From an uncultured Planctomycetaceae bacterium (GTDB lineage Bacteria > Planctomycetota > Planctomycetia > Pirellulales > Pirellulaceae), in NCBI GenBank assembly GCA_903927685.1, contig CAIYOB010001376.1:1-9778 (forward strand): a stretch of 9,778 nt of DNA. The letters run 5' to 3'. Below, in pieces: positions 1 to 7,012 of this stretch. Every line of letters begins with the position of its first letter. Position 1 is the stretch's first letter. The notes below the pieces were generated by a model. It was not told the origin of the DNA. It saw only the letters and a program-made list of their open reading frames with translations, and searched no databases. Position numbers and translations under genes: made by a program.

Positions 1-749
1 CCCGTGGCATAGGGGCTGCCGTCCTTGGTCACCGCCCACGTGAAAGTGAACGTGTCGGCGGTGGACGGATCGGTCACGTCGGCCGACAGAGGGAGCGGAG
101 TTCCCTTCGGACTGCTTGCCGGCGCCTCGCCGATGCACACGGCCGGGGCGACGTTTTGGACCGTGATCGTCTTGCTGGCCGCGGCCGGGTGCGTGCCGTC
201 CTCGTCCGCCAGATCCACGGTGATCGTATACGGATCGGACGGCGTCGCGGTCGGATTGTCGTCGGCGTAGATGTGCGTCCTGTCGCCGCCACTGGCGTAC
301 GTGTTGCTCGAGCCGTCGCCCCAGTGAACGATCCACTGGCTGACCGTATCGCTGCCGGGATCCGTGACGGCGCCCAGCGTCAGGGTGTACGCGGCCCCTT
401 CGTCCACCGCGTTGGCACCGCCAAGGACGATGACCGGGGAGACGTTCGTGATCTCGATCGCCACCTCGTGGACAGCGCTTTCCAGCCCGTTGTTGTCTCG
501 GACTCGCAGGCGGACGGTCCAAGTTCCGGGCCCGTCCAGTCCGGCGGCCGAAAAGTTGGGACGGACGGCCGTCTCATCGCCCCGGCTCGCCGCCGCGCCG
601 GTTTCGCCCCAGAGACCGTCTCCGTCCAGGTCCCACTGGTACGCCACAAGGCTGTCCGCGGGATCGGAATCCAGCGAATCCGAGCCGTCCAGCGTCACCG
701 TGCCGCCTTCGGCAACGGCATAGGGCCCGCCCGCGTCGGCGATCGGACG
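1..749 (-). other. PKD repeats (third copy cut by window edge)
   Basis: Residues 2030 to the edge. PKD 1 (about 2030-2130) has PIADAGGPYAV, TLDGSDS, YQWDLDGDG and WTVRLRVRDNNG. PKD 2 (about 2131-2228) has VDEGAAYTLTLG, VHWGDGSS, THIYADDN and ITVDLADEDG. A third begins AVCIGEAPASSPKG and continues past position 1. PKD domains are Ig-like spacers of extracellular proteins. A C-terminal dockerin may follow outside the window, by analogy with the 481-aa neighbour. Confidence 0.85.
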
Positions 750-3700
750 CTGGTTGACTCGGATCGTGCCGTCCTCGATGGTCGCCGCGAGCCCGGCGAA
801 GTCCGTGGGGCCATTGAGCGTGTCGCTCATCAGGATGTCCCAGGTTCCGCTGGGGCAACCCACGGTATTGATCGTCAGATATCCGATCACCCCATCGGCA
901 AAGACGGTCTCGCCTGGGTCCGCTTCGGTCCAATCCCAGGCGATCCAGTCGGCAATTGTATTGTCCCAAGACCCGGTGTTCTTGCCGTCGAAGATCGTCC
1001 CGTGCAGAATGTCCAAAGCCGTGAGCACCGGGCCGGCTTCCCCCACCGGCCTGCTGCCGTCCTCGATCTGGACGTTGAAGTTCAGCCCGTCGACACTGAC
1101 GCCGCCGACCACCGCGACCGGAATCCGCCAAGCCGTCTCGCCGGCCGGAATCAGCCAGTCGCCAACAAGGATGCTCAGGACTGACGAATCGTCGTCGGCC
1201 ACCTGCACCGTATCGCTGCCGCTGGCGAAGCCTGCGGCTGAGGCCGTGATCGTGACGATTTGGCTGCCGTCGACGATCGCGTCGTCCACCGCCGTCAGGG
1301 TCACCGTCGCGGAGGACTGGCCCGCCGGAATCGTGACCGTGGCCGGGACGGTCGCTTCGCTGGCGTCGCTGCTGGCCAAGTTCACGGTCAAGGCGGCGAT
1401 GGTGTCCGTGTTACGGCTGATGGTCACCGTGGTGGCCTCCGCACCGGCTTGCTCGGCGACTGAAGCGGCTGCGACGTCGACCGCCAGCGTCGGTGCAGGG
1501 ATGGAAAAGGAGTAGCTGACGGCCCCGTTCACTTGCTGACTCGTCTGGTCCGCAGTCGCGTAAGCGCGAACGTATTCGACGGTAGCGGACGTCGCCGAGA
1601 CGGTGACGCGAATATGCCCTGAGCCGCCTTGCAAGCCGCTGTTGCCGGCGTTGTCGGAGGCATAGTTGACGTATCCGTAGGCTGTCGCCGCACTCGTGCT
1701 ATCGTACATCGGGCTGGCGGGCTGCGGGCATTCCAGGTAGATCAGGTCGGCCGTCCCGTCCGCATTCGCGTCGAGGTCTTGCTTGACGAACAAATGGTCA
1801 TGGCCGTGGAACACGACGTCCACGCCGTAGTTCAGCAGCAGGTTCTGAATCGGCATGGCCCAGCCCGGCCGGTGCGCGTCGAAGCCCCACGTGCCGTCCT
1901 GGTTGTAGCCGCCCCACTCGGTGAACCGCGAGAACTCGACACCGCCTCGCGCCTCGCCGTCGTAGTCGCCGCCGACCAGGTGATGGATGAATACAAACTT
2001 GAACGGCGACGGGCTGGAGGCAAGCGTCTGCTGGAGCCAATGGTACTGCGCCTCGCCCAATGTCCACCCCCAGCCGCCGTCGTTGACGCCTGGTTTGGAG
2101 CTGGTGTACCAGAACGGATCGAGCACGAGGAACTGGGCGTCTCCCCAGCTGAACGCGTAGTAGCTGTTCCGCGGCTCTTGCACGTAAGGATCGCTGGTCG
2201 TGCTGCCGGAGTAGAAGTCGCCGGGGACCGGGGCGGGGAAGTAGGCCTCGCGGGCCTCGGTAGCCCAGACCGCCGGATTCTCCGTCGGCTGGGCGCTGTC
2301 GATCAACCATCCCAGTTCCGATTCATGGTTGCCTGTGGCCAGCAGCAAGGGAGTCGAATCGCCGACCAGGCTCAGTTCGTTGGCGCGCGCAGCCTGGACG
2401 GCCGCCCAAATCCCGGCCTCGCTGGTCACGCCGTACTTCTCGGTCATGAACGTGTCGCCGAGATCGATCAGGAAGTCCGCTTCGTCGGCGGCGATGTTCG
2501 CCGCTGCGGCACGGTACACGGCCAGGCTGTTGGTGTCGGGGTCGCTGTAGTGACTGTCGGCCTGGACGTCAAACGTGAACGTCGCGCCGGCCGCACGCTG
2601 CGTATGGAAAGTCTGCTCCGGCCCGGCCTTGAATTCCGTGCCGCCCGCGAGCCTGTAGTACACTCGGTAGTAGTATTGCGTGTTGGGCTGCAGGGACGAA
2701 ATCGCCAACGTCGCCACGCTGCCCGCGGTGATGATCTGAGCCGCCGTTTGGTGGCCGGAGCCCCCGGGCTCCGTCGCGTACGCCACGTAGCAGGTCAGAT
2801 TCTCGGCCGACCGGGACATGACGCTCACCGCCACCGAGTTGTTCGTGGGCCGTCCCAAGACGACGTCGTAGGGATAGCCGACGGTGTAGGAATAGAAGTC
2901 GCTCGGCGCCGCGGCCGGATCACGGGTGGTGTTCCCTGCGCCGTCCGTCGCGGCGACATGGTAATCGACCGTCGTCCCTAGCGGCAGTCCGGGAACCTGT
3001 GCGCCGTAGACGCCATCGCCGTACGCTCCGTCGCCGTGGGCGCCGTCGTCGGTCATGAAGACGACCGTCGCCGGCTTCACGACCAGGGAGAGGTGGTCGA
3101 CGCGCACCTGGTCATCGGCGTCTCCTCCCTGAAACTGAAGACGCATCTTCAGCCCGTCAACCAACTCGCTGGGGTCCAGCGTGTACGTATAGGCGGCCCA
3201 GTTGTGAACGCTGCCAGTCAACTCGCTCAGACGCGTGACGTATCCGGCGCCAGCGTCCACTTGAAACAGCCAACCATCGGCGCCTTCCAGATCGGTTGTC
3301 TTGACGTAGAACTGCACCGTGGCCGACAGGCCGCGGGTGTCGATGCCGGCTGCGGTGGCGAGCATGGTCTGCAGCGGGTCGGTCGTGCCGCCCAGGAAGC
3401 GGACTCCGCAGCCGCCGTCCGCATCGACGGCGTCGTGGTTGGCGCCGGTCGTCAGCGCGACGTTTGCCGCGCTGGCGGCCGTCACGGTCCAGGCGTTCGC
3501 CACGCCGCCGCCCGTCCACGGCGACACGTTGCCCGCCGGGGGCGGCCCGAACGTTTCGAGGAAGACCGTGTTCTCGATCCCCGGGTTGTATTGCAACTGG
3601 ACGGCCGTCGGCGCGCCGGTGACCGTGCTGACGACCCAGGCGGGGTCGCCGGGCGTCGGCTGGCTCGGCACCGTTCGCGTGCCAGAGATCGTCAGCCCCG

Positions 3701-6700
3701 GCTGATCCGACACCGTGTAGGTGTACGTGTCGCTGGCCGCAGTGGCAGGATCGGTGGCACTGACGCCATTGCCGTCCAGCGCCGTCACGTAGTAACGGAC
3801 GATCGTGCCGTCGGCTGTGGCCGGGATCTGGGCACCGAAGACATGGTCGCCCGCCGCGCCGTCGCCGTGGGCGCCGTCGTCGTACATCGTTGCGGTGACC
3901 GCCGTCGCCGTGCCGACTTGATAGGTGAGCGTCACGCGGCCCAAGGCGACATGGTCGGTCACGGTCGACGTCAACCACACCGAGTCGCGTGACGTAGGCC
4001 GACTGGGCGTCGCCGTCGTGTTGCTGATAGACGGGGCGACGGTGTAGGACATGCTGCTGGTCGCCTGGTTTCCCTCGTTGTCCACGACCGTGATGGCGTA
4101 TTGAACCATCGTTCCAGCGGCCTGAGCGGGAATTTGGGCCCCGTAGACGTGATCGCCGGCGGCTCCGTCGCCGTGCCGGCCGTCATCGGACATCGTCACG
4201 CTGACGGTTCCGGCCCCGGCGTTGTACGCCAGGGTCGCACCGGTCACGCTGCCGTCGTCGGTGATCAGGGAAGTCACCGATACCGGGTCTGCAGGGCGAG
4301 GAGCGTAGGGCGTCGGCATCCGGCCGGTGATGACGGGCAGACCGGCAGCCGGTGCCAACGTGAAGCTGGCAGCCACCATGCCGCTGGTCCGTCCGAACAC
4401 TTGGTCGGCCGGCAGGAATTCTCGGATGTAATCGACCTTCACTCCGTCGGGCGCCACGGTGAATCGTGCATAGCCCGAGTTCGATGCCTTGGCCTGCACG
4501 TTCAGCCCAAAGGCGTCCGAATTGTAGAGGTAGTAGTTCGGATCGGCCGGCTCGGGCAGCGTGATGTAGTGGACGCCGTCGAGTTCCTGGTTGACGAAGA
4601 TGTGGTCGTGTCCCTGGATGAACGCCGTCACACCGTTGGCGGCCATCAATGGATGGATGGGCAGTTCCCAGGTCGGCCGATTGGCGTCGAAGCCCCAGGT
4701 GCCGTTGGCATTGTAGCCGCCCCATTCGTACCCGTCGGCGATGTCGGCGCCACCCCGGTTGGTGCCCAAGACATGATGAGCGAACACGAATTTGTATTTG
4801 GCGGTACTCTGTTCCAGGGTCGTTTTCAGCCAATCGTATTGGGCGTCGCCGTGCTCGATGTCCCATAGGTTGGACCGTTTGGGGCTGCCATCGATCGGAT
4901 CGTCGACGCAGGTGGGCGAGGACCAGTAGGGATCGATCGTTACAAACAACGCATCGCCCCACTGCCACGCGAAATAGTTCCGCAATTTGTCGCCCGCGAT
5001 GAACGCGACGTCCTCCGTATTGCCCGTGTAGAACCCCGAGTTGAACGTGTTGTCGGGGCTGGGGGCCGGCTCGGAGTAATACAGGTTGCGAGCGTTCTGT
5101 GCCCAGACGGCGACGTTGTCCGGCGTGCCGTCGAGCAGATAGCGGGCCGCCTGCTCGTGATTGCCGTTGACCAGGAACAGCGGCGCCGAATTGCCGACCA
5201 GCGACAGGTAGGGCCGCTGCAGCGTATAACGCTCGACGACCTGAGCTTGCGTCATCGTCGGGTAATTGAGTTGATCGACGCTGAAATCGTCGCCGATGGT
5301 GAGATAGAAATCGGGGTTGTCCGACCGGGCGGCCAGCAACGTCTGGGCGTACAACGCCGCGTCGAACTGCGAATTGACCCGTTCCGGGTGCGAGTCGCCC
5401 TGGATCGCGAAGACAAAGGTGCTGCCCGCGGCGCGTTGCGTGTGGAACGTGAATTCGGCGGTGCTCGTATACCGCGCGTCGCTCGTCCCCGCGGGCTTCG
5501 AGTACATGCGGTAGTAGTACTGCGTGTCGGTCGTGAGCGCTGCGAGGGTGACGAGCGTGGGCGTTCCGGCGGCCAGGGAGTGCGGCGCCGTCTGCTGGGG
5601 ATAGCTGTCCGGAGACGTGCCGTAGACGATATAGAAGTCGCGGTCTTGATCGGGCGCGTACACGTTGACCTGGATCGAGGAAGCGGTCGGATTGCCCAGT
5701 ACGAGATTGCCGGCGAATGGCTCCGCTGCGACGACCGTGTAGGAATACTGCGTGCCGGGAGCCCCGGCCGGGTCAACGAGCTGCGTATTCTGAGCATCCG
5801 TCGCCGAGAGGTAGTAGCTGACCCGCGTGCCGCTCGCCATCGCGGGGATCTGCGCGCCGTACACGCCGTCGGCCACCGCCCCGTCGCCGTGGGCGCCGTC
5901 GTCGAGCAGCGCGACTTGCACCGGCGACGGCCGCGTGGTCACCGTGACCGTGACTTGGTCCACGCCGATGCGGTCGTCCGAGTCGCCGACCCCTCCGCCG
6001 GTGAATTGGAACCGCAGTTGCAGCCCGTCGACCAACTCGCTGCTCACCAGGTCGTAGTGGTACTTCTGCGTGGCATGACTGCTGCCCGTCAACTCGCTCA
6101 GTCGCGTGACGAATCCGCTGCCGGAATCCACTTGAAAAGCCCAGCCGTCGGTGCCCTCGAGTGTTTGGGTCCTGATGTAGAACTCGACATAGCCCGACCC
6201 GCCAGTGGCGTTGATGCCGCTGGAGGTGGCCGCCATGGCACTGTCCAGTGGGTTGAGCGCCGTCTTGCCCTTGTAAAACAACCCGCACTCGGTCGCGCTG
6301 GTCTCGTAGTTGGCCGAGTTGTCCAGGCTGAGGTAGCTGCTGCCGGTGACCGTCCAGCCCTGATCGCTGCCGTCGGTGCCCGTCCACGGTTTGACGGTGG
6401 TCACGCCGAACGTCTCCGTGAACGGCGTACTGGCGACCGGTATCGGGGACTCGGCCAAGTACGTGAGCACGGCGGATATCGGGCTCGCGCCGCCGATCCG
6501 GCTGGTCACCCACACGGCGTCCCCATCCGACGGCACGGCTGGATCGCGGGCCGTGTCGGTGAGATATCCATCCGTCTGTGGAGCGATCCCACCGTTGGAC
6601 CAGGCAGCTCCCCCGCAAATCGCCTCTTCGGCGTTGATCGCGTCCCAGCACGGCACTGTCGGAGACGGAATCAGTGCCGAATCGCCATCCAGCATCCAGC

Positions 6701-6836
6701 GAGGCTCGAGCGGTTCCAATCGCAGGTGGCGGCAAGGCAAGCGTCCTCGCGAGTTTCCCGCTGACAACCGGCCTGGCTGGCGTCGCCGGGCTTGCGTGCG
6801 AGGTTGACCAGCCGTGCTCCGAGACTTGCCAATCAT
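1..6836 (-). CDS. Giant LEPR-xLL surface protein with two tandem PAP-like metallophosphoesterase units (3' end outside window)
   Basis: One frame stays open from ATG at 6836 to the left edge: 2278 codons, no stop, C-terminus outside the window. Translation places both GNHE motifs in this same frame. Domain order: Arg-rich leader with LEPLEPRWMLDG (residues 1-51); Ig-like unit 1 with nested jelly-roll-like domain (98-369); FN3-like PAP N-domain (372-467); metallophosphoesterase 1 (470-830); Ig-like units 2 and 3 (833-1046); unit 4 with nested domain (1048-1316); PAP N-domain 2 (1319-1414); metallophosphoesterase 2 (1416-1780); Calx-beta (1783-1884); cohesin-like (1887-2027); PKD repeats from 2030. 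The start is chosen because it gives the leader and has a purine-rich site 7 nt upstream. Known of these families: exported adhesive and phosphoesterase modules. Inferred: a surface-bound or secreted phosphatase or phosphodiesterase of unknown substrate. It is divergent from the broken cohesin-dockerin gene at 7013. Strand, frame and phosphoesterase calls are secure. Confidence 0.93.
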   Translation of the reverse strand, partial: MIGKSRSTAGQPRTQARRRQPGRLSAGNSRGRLPCRHLRLEPLEPRWMLDGDSALIPSPTVPCWDAINAEEAICGGAAWSNGGIAPQTDGYLTDTARDPAVPSDGDAVWVTSRIGGASPISAVLTYLAESPIPVASTPFTETFGVTTVKPWTGTDGSDQGWTVTGSSYLSLDNSANYETSATECGLFYKGKTALNPLDSAMAATSSGINATGGSGYVEFYIRTQTLEGTDGWAFQVDSGSGFVTRLSELTGSSHATQKYHYDLVSSELVDGLQLRFQFTGGGVGDSDDRIGVDQVTVTVTTRPSPVQVALLDDGAHGDGAVADGVYGAQIPAMASGTRVSYYLSATDAQNTQLVDPAGAPGTQYSYTVVAAEPFAGNLVLGNPTASSIQVNVYAPDQDRDFYIVYGTSPDSYPQQTAPHSLAAGTPTLVTLAALTTDTQYYYRMYSKPAGTSDARYTSTAEFTFHTQRAAGSTFVFAIQGDSHPERVNSQFDAALYAQTLLAARSDNPDFYLTIGDDFSVDQLNYPTMTQAQVVERYTLQRPYLSLVGNSAPLFLVNGNHEQAARYLLDGTPDNVAVWAQNARNLYYSEPAPSPDNTFNSGFYTGNTEDVAFIAGDKLRNYFAWQWGDALFVTIDPYWSSPTCVDDPIDGSPKRSNLWDIEHGDAQYDWLKTTLEQSTAKYKFVFAHHVLGTNRGGADIADGYEWGGYNANGTWGFDANRPTWELPIHPLMAANGVTAFIQGHDHIFVNQELDGVHYITLPEPADPNYYLYNSDAFGLNVQAKASNSGYARFTVAPDGVKVDYIREFLPADQVFGRTSGMVAASFTLAPAAGLPVITGRMPTPYAPRPADPVSVTSLITDDGSVTGATLAYNAGAGTVSVTMSDDGRHGDGAAGDHVYGAQIPAQAAGTMVQYAITVVDNEGNQATSSMSYTVAPSISNTTATPSRPTSRDSVWLTSTVTDHVALGRVTLTYQVGTATAVTATMYDDGAHGDGAAGDHVFGAQIPATADGTIVRYYVTALDGNGVSATDPATAASDTYTYTVSDQPGLTISGTRTVPSQPTPGDPAWVVSTVTGAPTAVQLQYNPGIENTVFLETFGPPPAGNVSPWTGGGVANAWTVTAASAANVALTTGANHDAVDADGGCGVRFLGGTTDPLQTMLATAAGIDTRGLSATVQFYVKTTDLEGADGWLFQVDAGAGYVTRLSELTGSVHNWAAYTYTLDPSELVDGLKMRLQFQGGDADDQVRVDHLSLVVKPATVVFMTDDGAHGDGAYGDGVYGAQVPGLPLGTTVDYHVAATDGAGNTTRDPAAAPSDFYSYTVGYPYDVVLGRPTNNSVAVSVMSRSAENLTCYVAYATEPGGSGHQTAAQIITAGSVATLAISSLQPNTQYYYRVYYRLAGGTEFKAGPEQTFHTQRAAGATFTFDVQADSHYSDPDTNSLAVYRAAAANIAADEADFLIDLGDTFMTEKYGVTSEAGIWAAVQAARANELSLVGDSTPLLLATGNHESELGWLIDSAQPTENPAVWATEAREAYFPAPVPGDFYSGSTTSDPYVQEPRNSYYAFSWGDAQFLVLDPFWYTSSKPGVNDGGWGWTLGEAQYHWLQQTLASSPSPFKFVFIHHLVGGDYDGEARGGVEFSRFTEWGGYNQDGTWGFDAHRPGWAMPIQNLLLNYGVDVVFHGHDHLFVKQDLDANADGTADLIYLECPQPASPMYDSTSAATAYGYVNYASDNAGNSGLQGGSGHIRVTVSATSATVEYVRAYATADQTSQQVNGAVSYSFSIPAPTLAVDVAAASVAEQAGAEATTVTISRNTDTIAALTVNLASSDASEATVPATVTIPAGQSSATVTLTAVDDAIVDGSQIVTITASAAGFASGSDTVQVADDDSSVLSILVGDWLIPAGETAWRIPVAVVGGVSVDGLNFNVQIEDGSRPVGEAGPVLTALDILHGTIFDGKNTGSWDNTIADWIAWDWTEADPGETVFADGVIGYLTINTVGCPSGTWDILMSDTLNGPTDFAGLAATIEDGTIRVNQRPIADAGGPYAVAEGGTVTLDGSDSLDSDPADSLVAYQWDLDGDGLWGETGAAASRGDETAVRPNFSAAGLDGPGTWTVRLRVRDNNGLESAVHEVAIEITNVSPVIVLGGANAVDEGAAYTLTLGAVTDPGSDTVSQWIVHWGDGSSNTYASGGDRTHIYADDNPTATPSDPYTITVDLADEDGTHPAAASKTITVQNVAPAVCIGEAPASSPKGTPLPLSADVTDPSTADTFTFTWAVTKDGSPYAT
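450..1172 (-). repeat. Cohesin-like + PKD cassette, copy in the giant gene
   Basis: This stretch encodes VGDWLIPAGETAW through VRLRVRDNNGLES and is paralogous to 8820-9538. At protein level the two agree at roughly two thirds of positions by eye, without large gaps, and long stretches of the DNA match closely, for example around ATCACCCC and GACGGTCTCG. Confidence 0.8.
765..1178 (-). other. Cohesin-like module of the giant protein
   Basis: Residues 1887-2024 or so. It begins SILVGDWLIPAGETAWRIPV, continues with VDGLNFNVQIEDG, TIFDGKNTGSWD and GVIGYLTINT, and closes with SGTWDILMSDTLNGPTDFAG. This beta-strand pattern resembles cohesin-fold domains of planctomycete dockerin proteins. The same module, clearly paralogous, occupies residues 46-183 of the 481-aa protein at the right end, and its first strands open the broken gene at 7013. 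Membership of the cohesin family proper would need a profile search. Confidence 0.65.
1185..1490 (-). other. Calx-beta domain
   Basis: Residues 1783-1884. The pattern TLAVDVAAASVAEQAG...TVTISRN...LTVNLASSD...ATVTIPAGQSSATVTLTAVDD...DGSQIVTITASA...VADDD is a textbook Calx-beta motif. This is a calcium-binding beta sandwich common in bacterial surface proteins. It separates the catalytic part from the cohesin-like and PKD tail. Confidence 0.85.
1497..2591 (-). other. Metallophosphoesterase domain 2
   Basis: Residues 1416-1780. Metal-site motifs in order: DSH (D1427, H1429), GDT (D1461), GNHE (N1503, H1504), IHH (H1618/H1619) and GHDH (H1679, H1681). All canonical ligands are present, so both copies look catalytically competent. 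The GDxxY tyrosine is again missing (GDTFM). Length and layout match copy 1, with clear divergence outside the motifs. This copy has a short insert, DANADGTADL, after GHDH that copy 1 lacks. Confidence 0.88.
2595..2882 (-). other. FN3-like N-terminal domain of purple acid phosphatase type, copy 2
   Basis: Residues 1319-1414. It shows the same scheme as copy 1: DVVLGRPTNNSVAVSVM, CYVAYATEPG, LQPNTQYYYRVYY and EQTFHTQ. It immediately precedes metallophosphoesterase 2. Confidence 0.8.
2889..3695 (-). other. Ig-like unit 4, interrupted by a second nested jelly-roll-like domain
   Basis: Residues 1048-1316. It begins TISGTRTVPSQPT...AWVVSTVTG...VQLQYNPG and closes MTDDGAHGDG...GVYGAQVP...VDYHVAATD. 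The nested domain covers about residues 1090-1254 (3075-3569). It shares with the first insert ETFG, FYVKTTDLEGADGW, FQVDAGAGYVTRLSELTGS, SELVDGL and a terminal VDHLSLVV. Insertion point and insert are the same as in unit 1, so the whole block Ig(insert)-FN3-phosphoesterase was probably duplicated as one piece. Confidence 0.7.
3699..4340 (-). other. Ig-like units 2 and 3 (uninterrupted copies)
   Basis: Residues 833-932 and 934-1046. Each follows the scheme I-x-x-TPxxPxxxDxVxxTS, then a strand of LTY or LAY type, then DDGxHGDGxxGD, VxGAQIPA, GTxVxY and a final YTV. The acidic Gly-rich loop DDGxHGDG could bind calcium, which is inference. They link the two phosphoesterase units, probably as rigid spacers. 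Having no inserted domain, they serve as the reference for the interrupted units 1 and 4. Confidence 0.75.
4347..5429 (-). other. Metallophosphoesterase domain 1
   Basis: Residues 470-830. The metallophosphoesterase motifs appear in order: DSH (D481, H483), GDD (D516), GNHE (N559, H560), AHH (H687/H688) and GHDH (H743, H745). These are the expected ligands of a two-metal centre that hydrolyses phosphate mono- or diesters. The purple acid phosphatase GDxxY motif is not matched: residue 519, where the iron-binding Tyr would be, is Ser. This suggests a colourless, PAP-like enzyme rather than a true purple one. The segment EWGGYN...GTWGFDA before GHDH is shared with copy 2 and may help shape the active-site pocket. 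Confidence 0.88.
5436..5723 (-). other. FN3-like N-terminal domain of purple acid phosphatase type, copy 1
   Basis: Residues 372-467. The pattern NLVLGNPTASSIQVNVY...FYIVYGTSPD...LTTDTQYYYRMYSK...EFTFHTQ follows the fibronectin-III-like domain that precedes the catalytic domain in purple acid phosphatases: an opening LxLGxP strand, an internal YGT, then TxYYYR and a final FxTxx strand. It lies directly before metallophosphoesterase 1. Confidence 0.8.
5730..6545 (-). other. Ig-like unit 1, interrupted by a nested jelly-roll-like domain
   Basis: Residues 98-369. The N-terminal half (VWVTSRIGG...SAVLTYL) and C-terminal half (LLDDGAHGDG...DGVYGAQIP...SYYLSATD) match the two halves of the uninterrupted units 2 and 3 further along the protein. 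Between them, at about residues 136-300 (5937-6431), sits a domain starting TETFG and containing EFYIRTQTLEGTDGW, FQVDSGSG and TRLSELTGS, ending in VDQVTVTV. That pattern resembles MAM or carbohydrate-binding jelly-roll domains. The family of the insert is uncertain; the nesting is read directly by comparison with units 2 and 3. Confidence 0.7.
6684..6836 (-). other. Arg-rich leader with LEPR-xLL motif of the giant protein
   Basis: Residues 1-51 hold about a dozen Arg/Lys and end in LRLEPLEPRWMLDGD. This is the classic planctomycete LEPR-xLL signature, found at the N-terminus of large surface or secreted proteins. No ordinary hydrophobic Sec signal peptide is visible before it. The family association is established; a sorting or export role for the motif is inference. 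Confidence 0.88.
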
Positions 6837-6840
6837 GTGT

Positions 6841-6849
6841 TTTTCCCCC
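6841..6849 (-). promoter_or_regulatory. Ribosome binding site of the giant gene
   Basis: The minus strand reads GGGGGAAAA just ahead of the ATG at 6836, with GGGGGA ending 7 nt before it. The site is purine-rich with acceptable spacing, though not a perfect GGAGG. It supports the chosen start. Confidence 0.55.
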
Positions 6850-6912
6850 AACCTACCCTGCCGCTGTCAGCCAACCGGAATTGACCTGTCCTAAAACCGT
6901 GCCCGACCAGCG

Positions 6913-6961
6913 ATCGTTTACCGGCCGGCGTCGTGGTTCCGAAGTTCGAGCGGTAAACGAT
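6913..6961. repeat. Perfect 11-bp inverted repeat, 27-nt spacer
   Basis: The left arm ATCGTTTACCG (6913-6923) is the exact reverse complement of the right arm CGGTAAACGAT (6951-6961). It lies mid-way between two divergent start codons. It could be a dyad operator acting on both genes or a stem-loop in a leader transcript. Confidence 0.75.
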
Positions 6962-7002
6962 TGACTGTGGTGGACGGTTCTTGAAGTAGGCACAAGACAT
7001 GC

Positions 7003-7007
7003 GGAGG
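7003..7007 (+). promoter_or_regulatory. Ribosome binding site deciding the start at GTG 7013
   Basis: GGAGG at 7003-7007 lies 5 nt before GTG 7013. A GTG at 7007 in the same frame overlaps this site and so is unlikely to be the start. GTG 7013 gives MLRQWIQAAWKRRF as N-terminus. Confidence 0.65.
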
Positions 7008-7012
7008 TGGAC

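Larger units (their letters stand above)
6837..7012. promoter_or_regulatory. Divergent intergenic region shared by two surface-protein genes
   Basis: These 176 bp separate the minus-strand giant gene from the plus-strand broken gene, so any promoters for both must lie here or inside the genes. The visible structure is an inverted repeat at 6913-6961 and a GC palindrome, CCGGCCGG, at 6921-6928. I see no convincing -35/-10 pair on either strand. TTGACT at 6961-6966 could be a -35 for the plus gene, but nothing like TATAAT lies 16-18 nt downstream. Confidence 0.5.

Noticed and set aside
3836..4200. Repeated GTCGCCGTGG/GCGCCGTCGT segments suggesting a CRISPR or tandem DNA repeat
   Set aside because: They are the codons of the recurring DDGxHGDG protein motif at intervals of hundreds of bases, with no regular spacer.
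5157..6764. Long plus-strand open frame (535 codons) opposite the giant gene, with similar ones at 156-1184, 1629-2981, 3036-3992 and 4101-4868
   Set aside because: They are antisense shadows caused by high GC. Their translations are rich in Arg, Val, Gly and His with no recognisable domain, whereas the minus strand encodes clear metallophosphoesterase, PKD and Ig-like motifs.
6961..6990. Sigma70-like promoter for the plus-strand gene (TTGACT as -35)
   Set aside because: No TATAAT-like hexamer lies at 16-18 nt; the best candidate, AAGTAG, is too weak to call.
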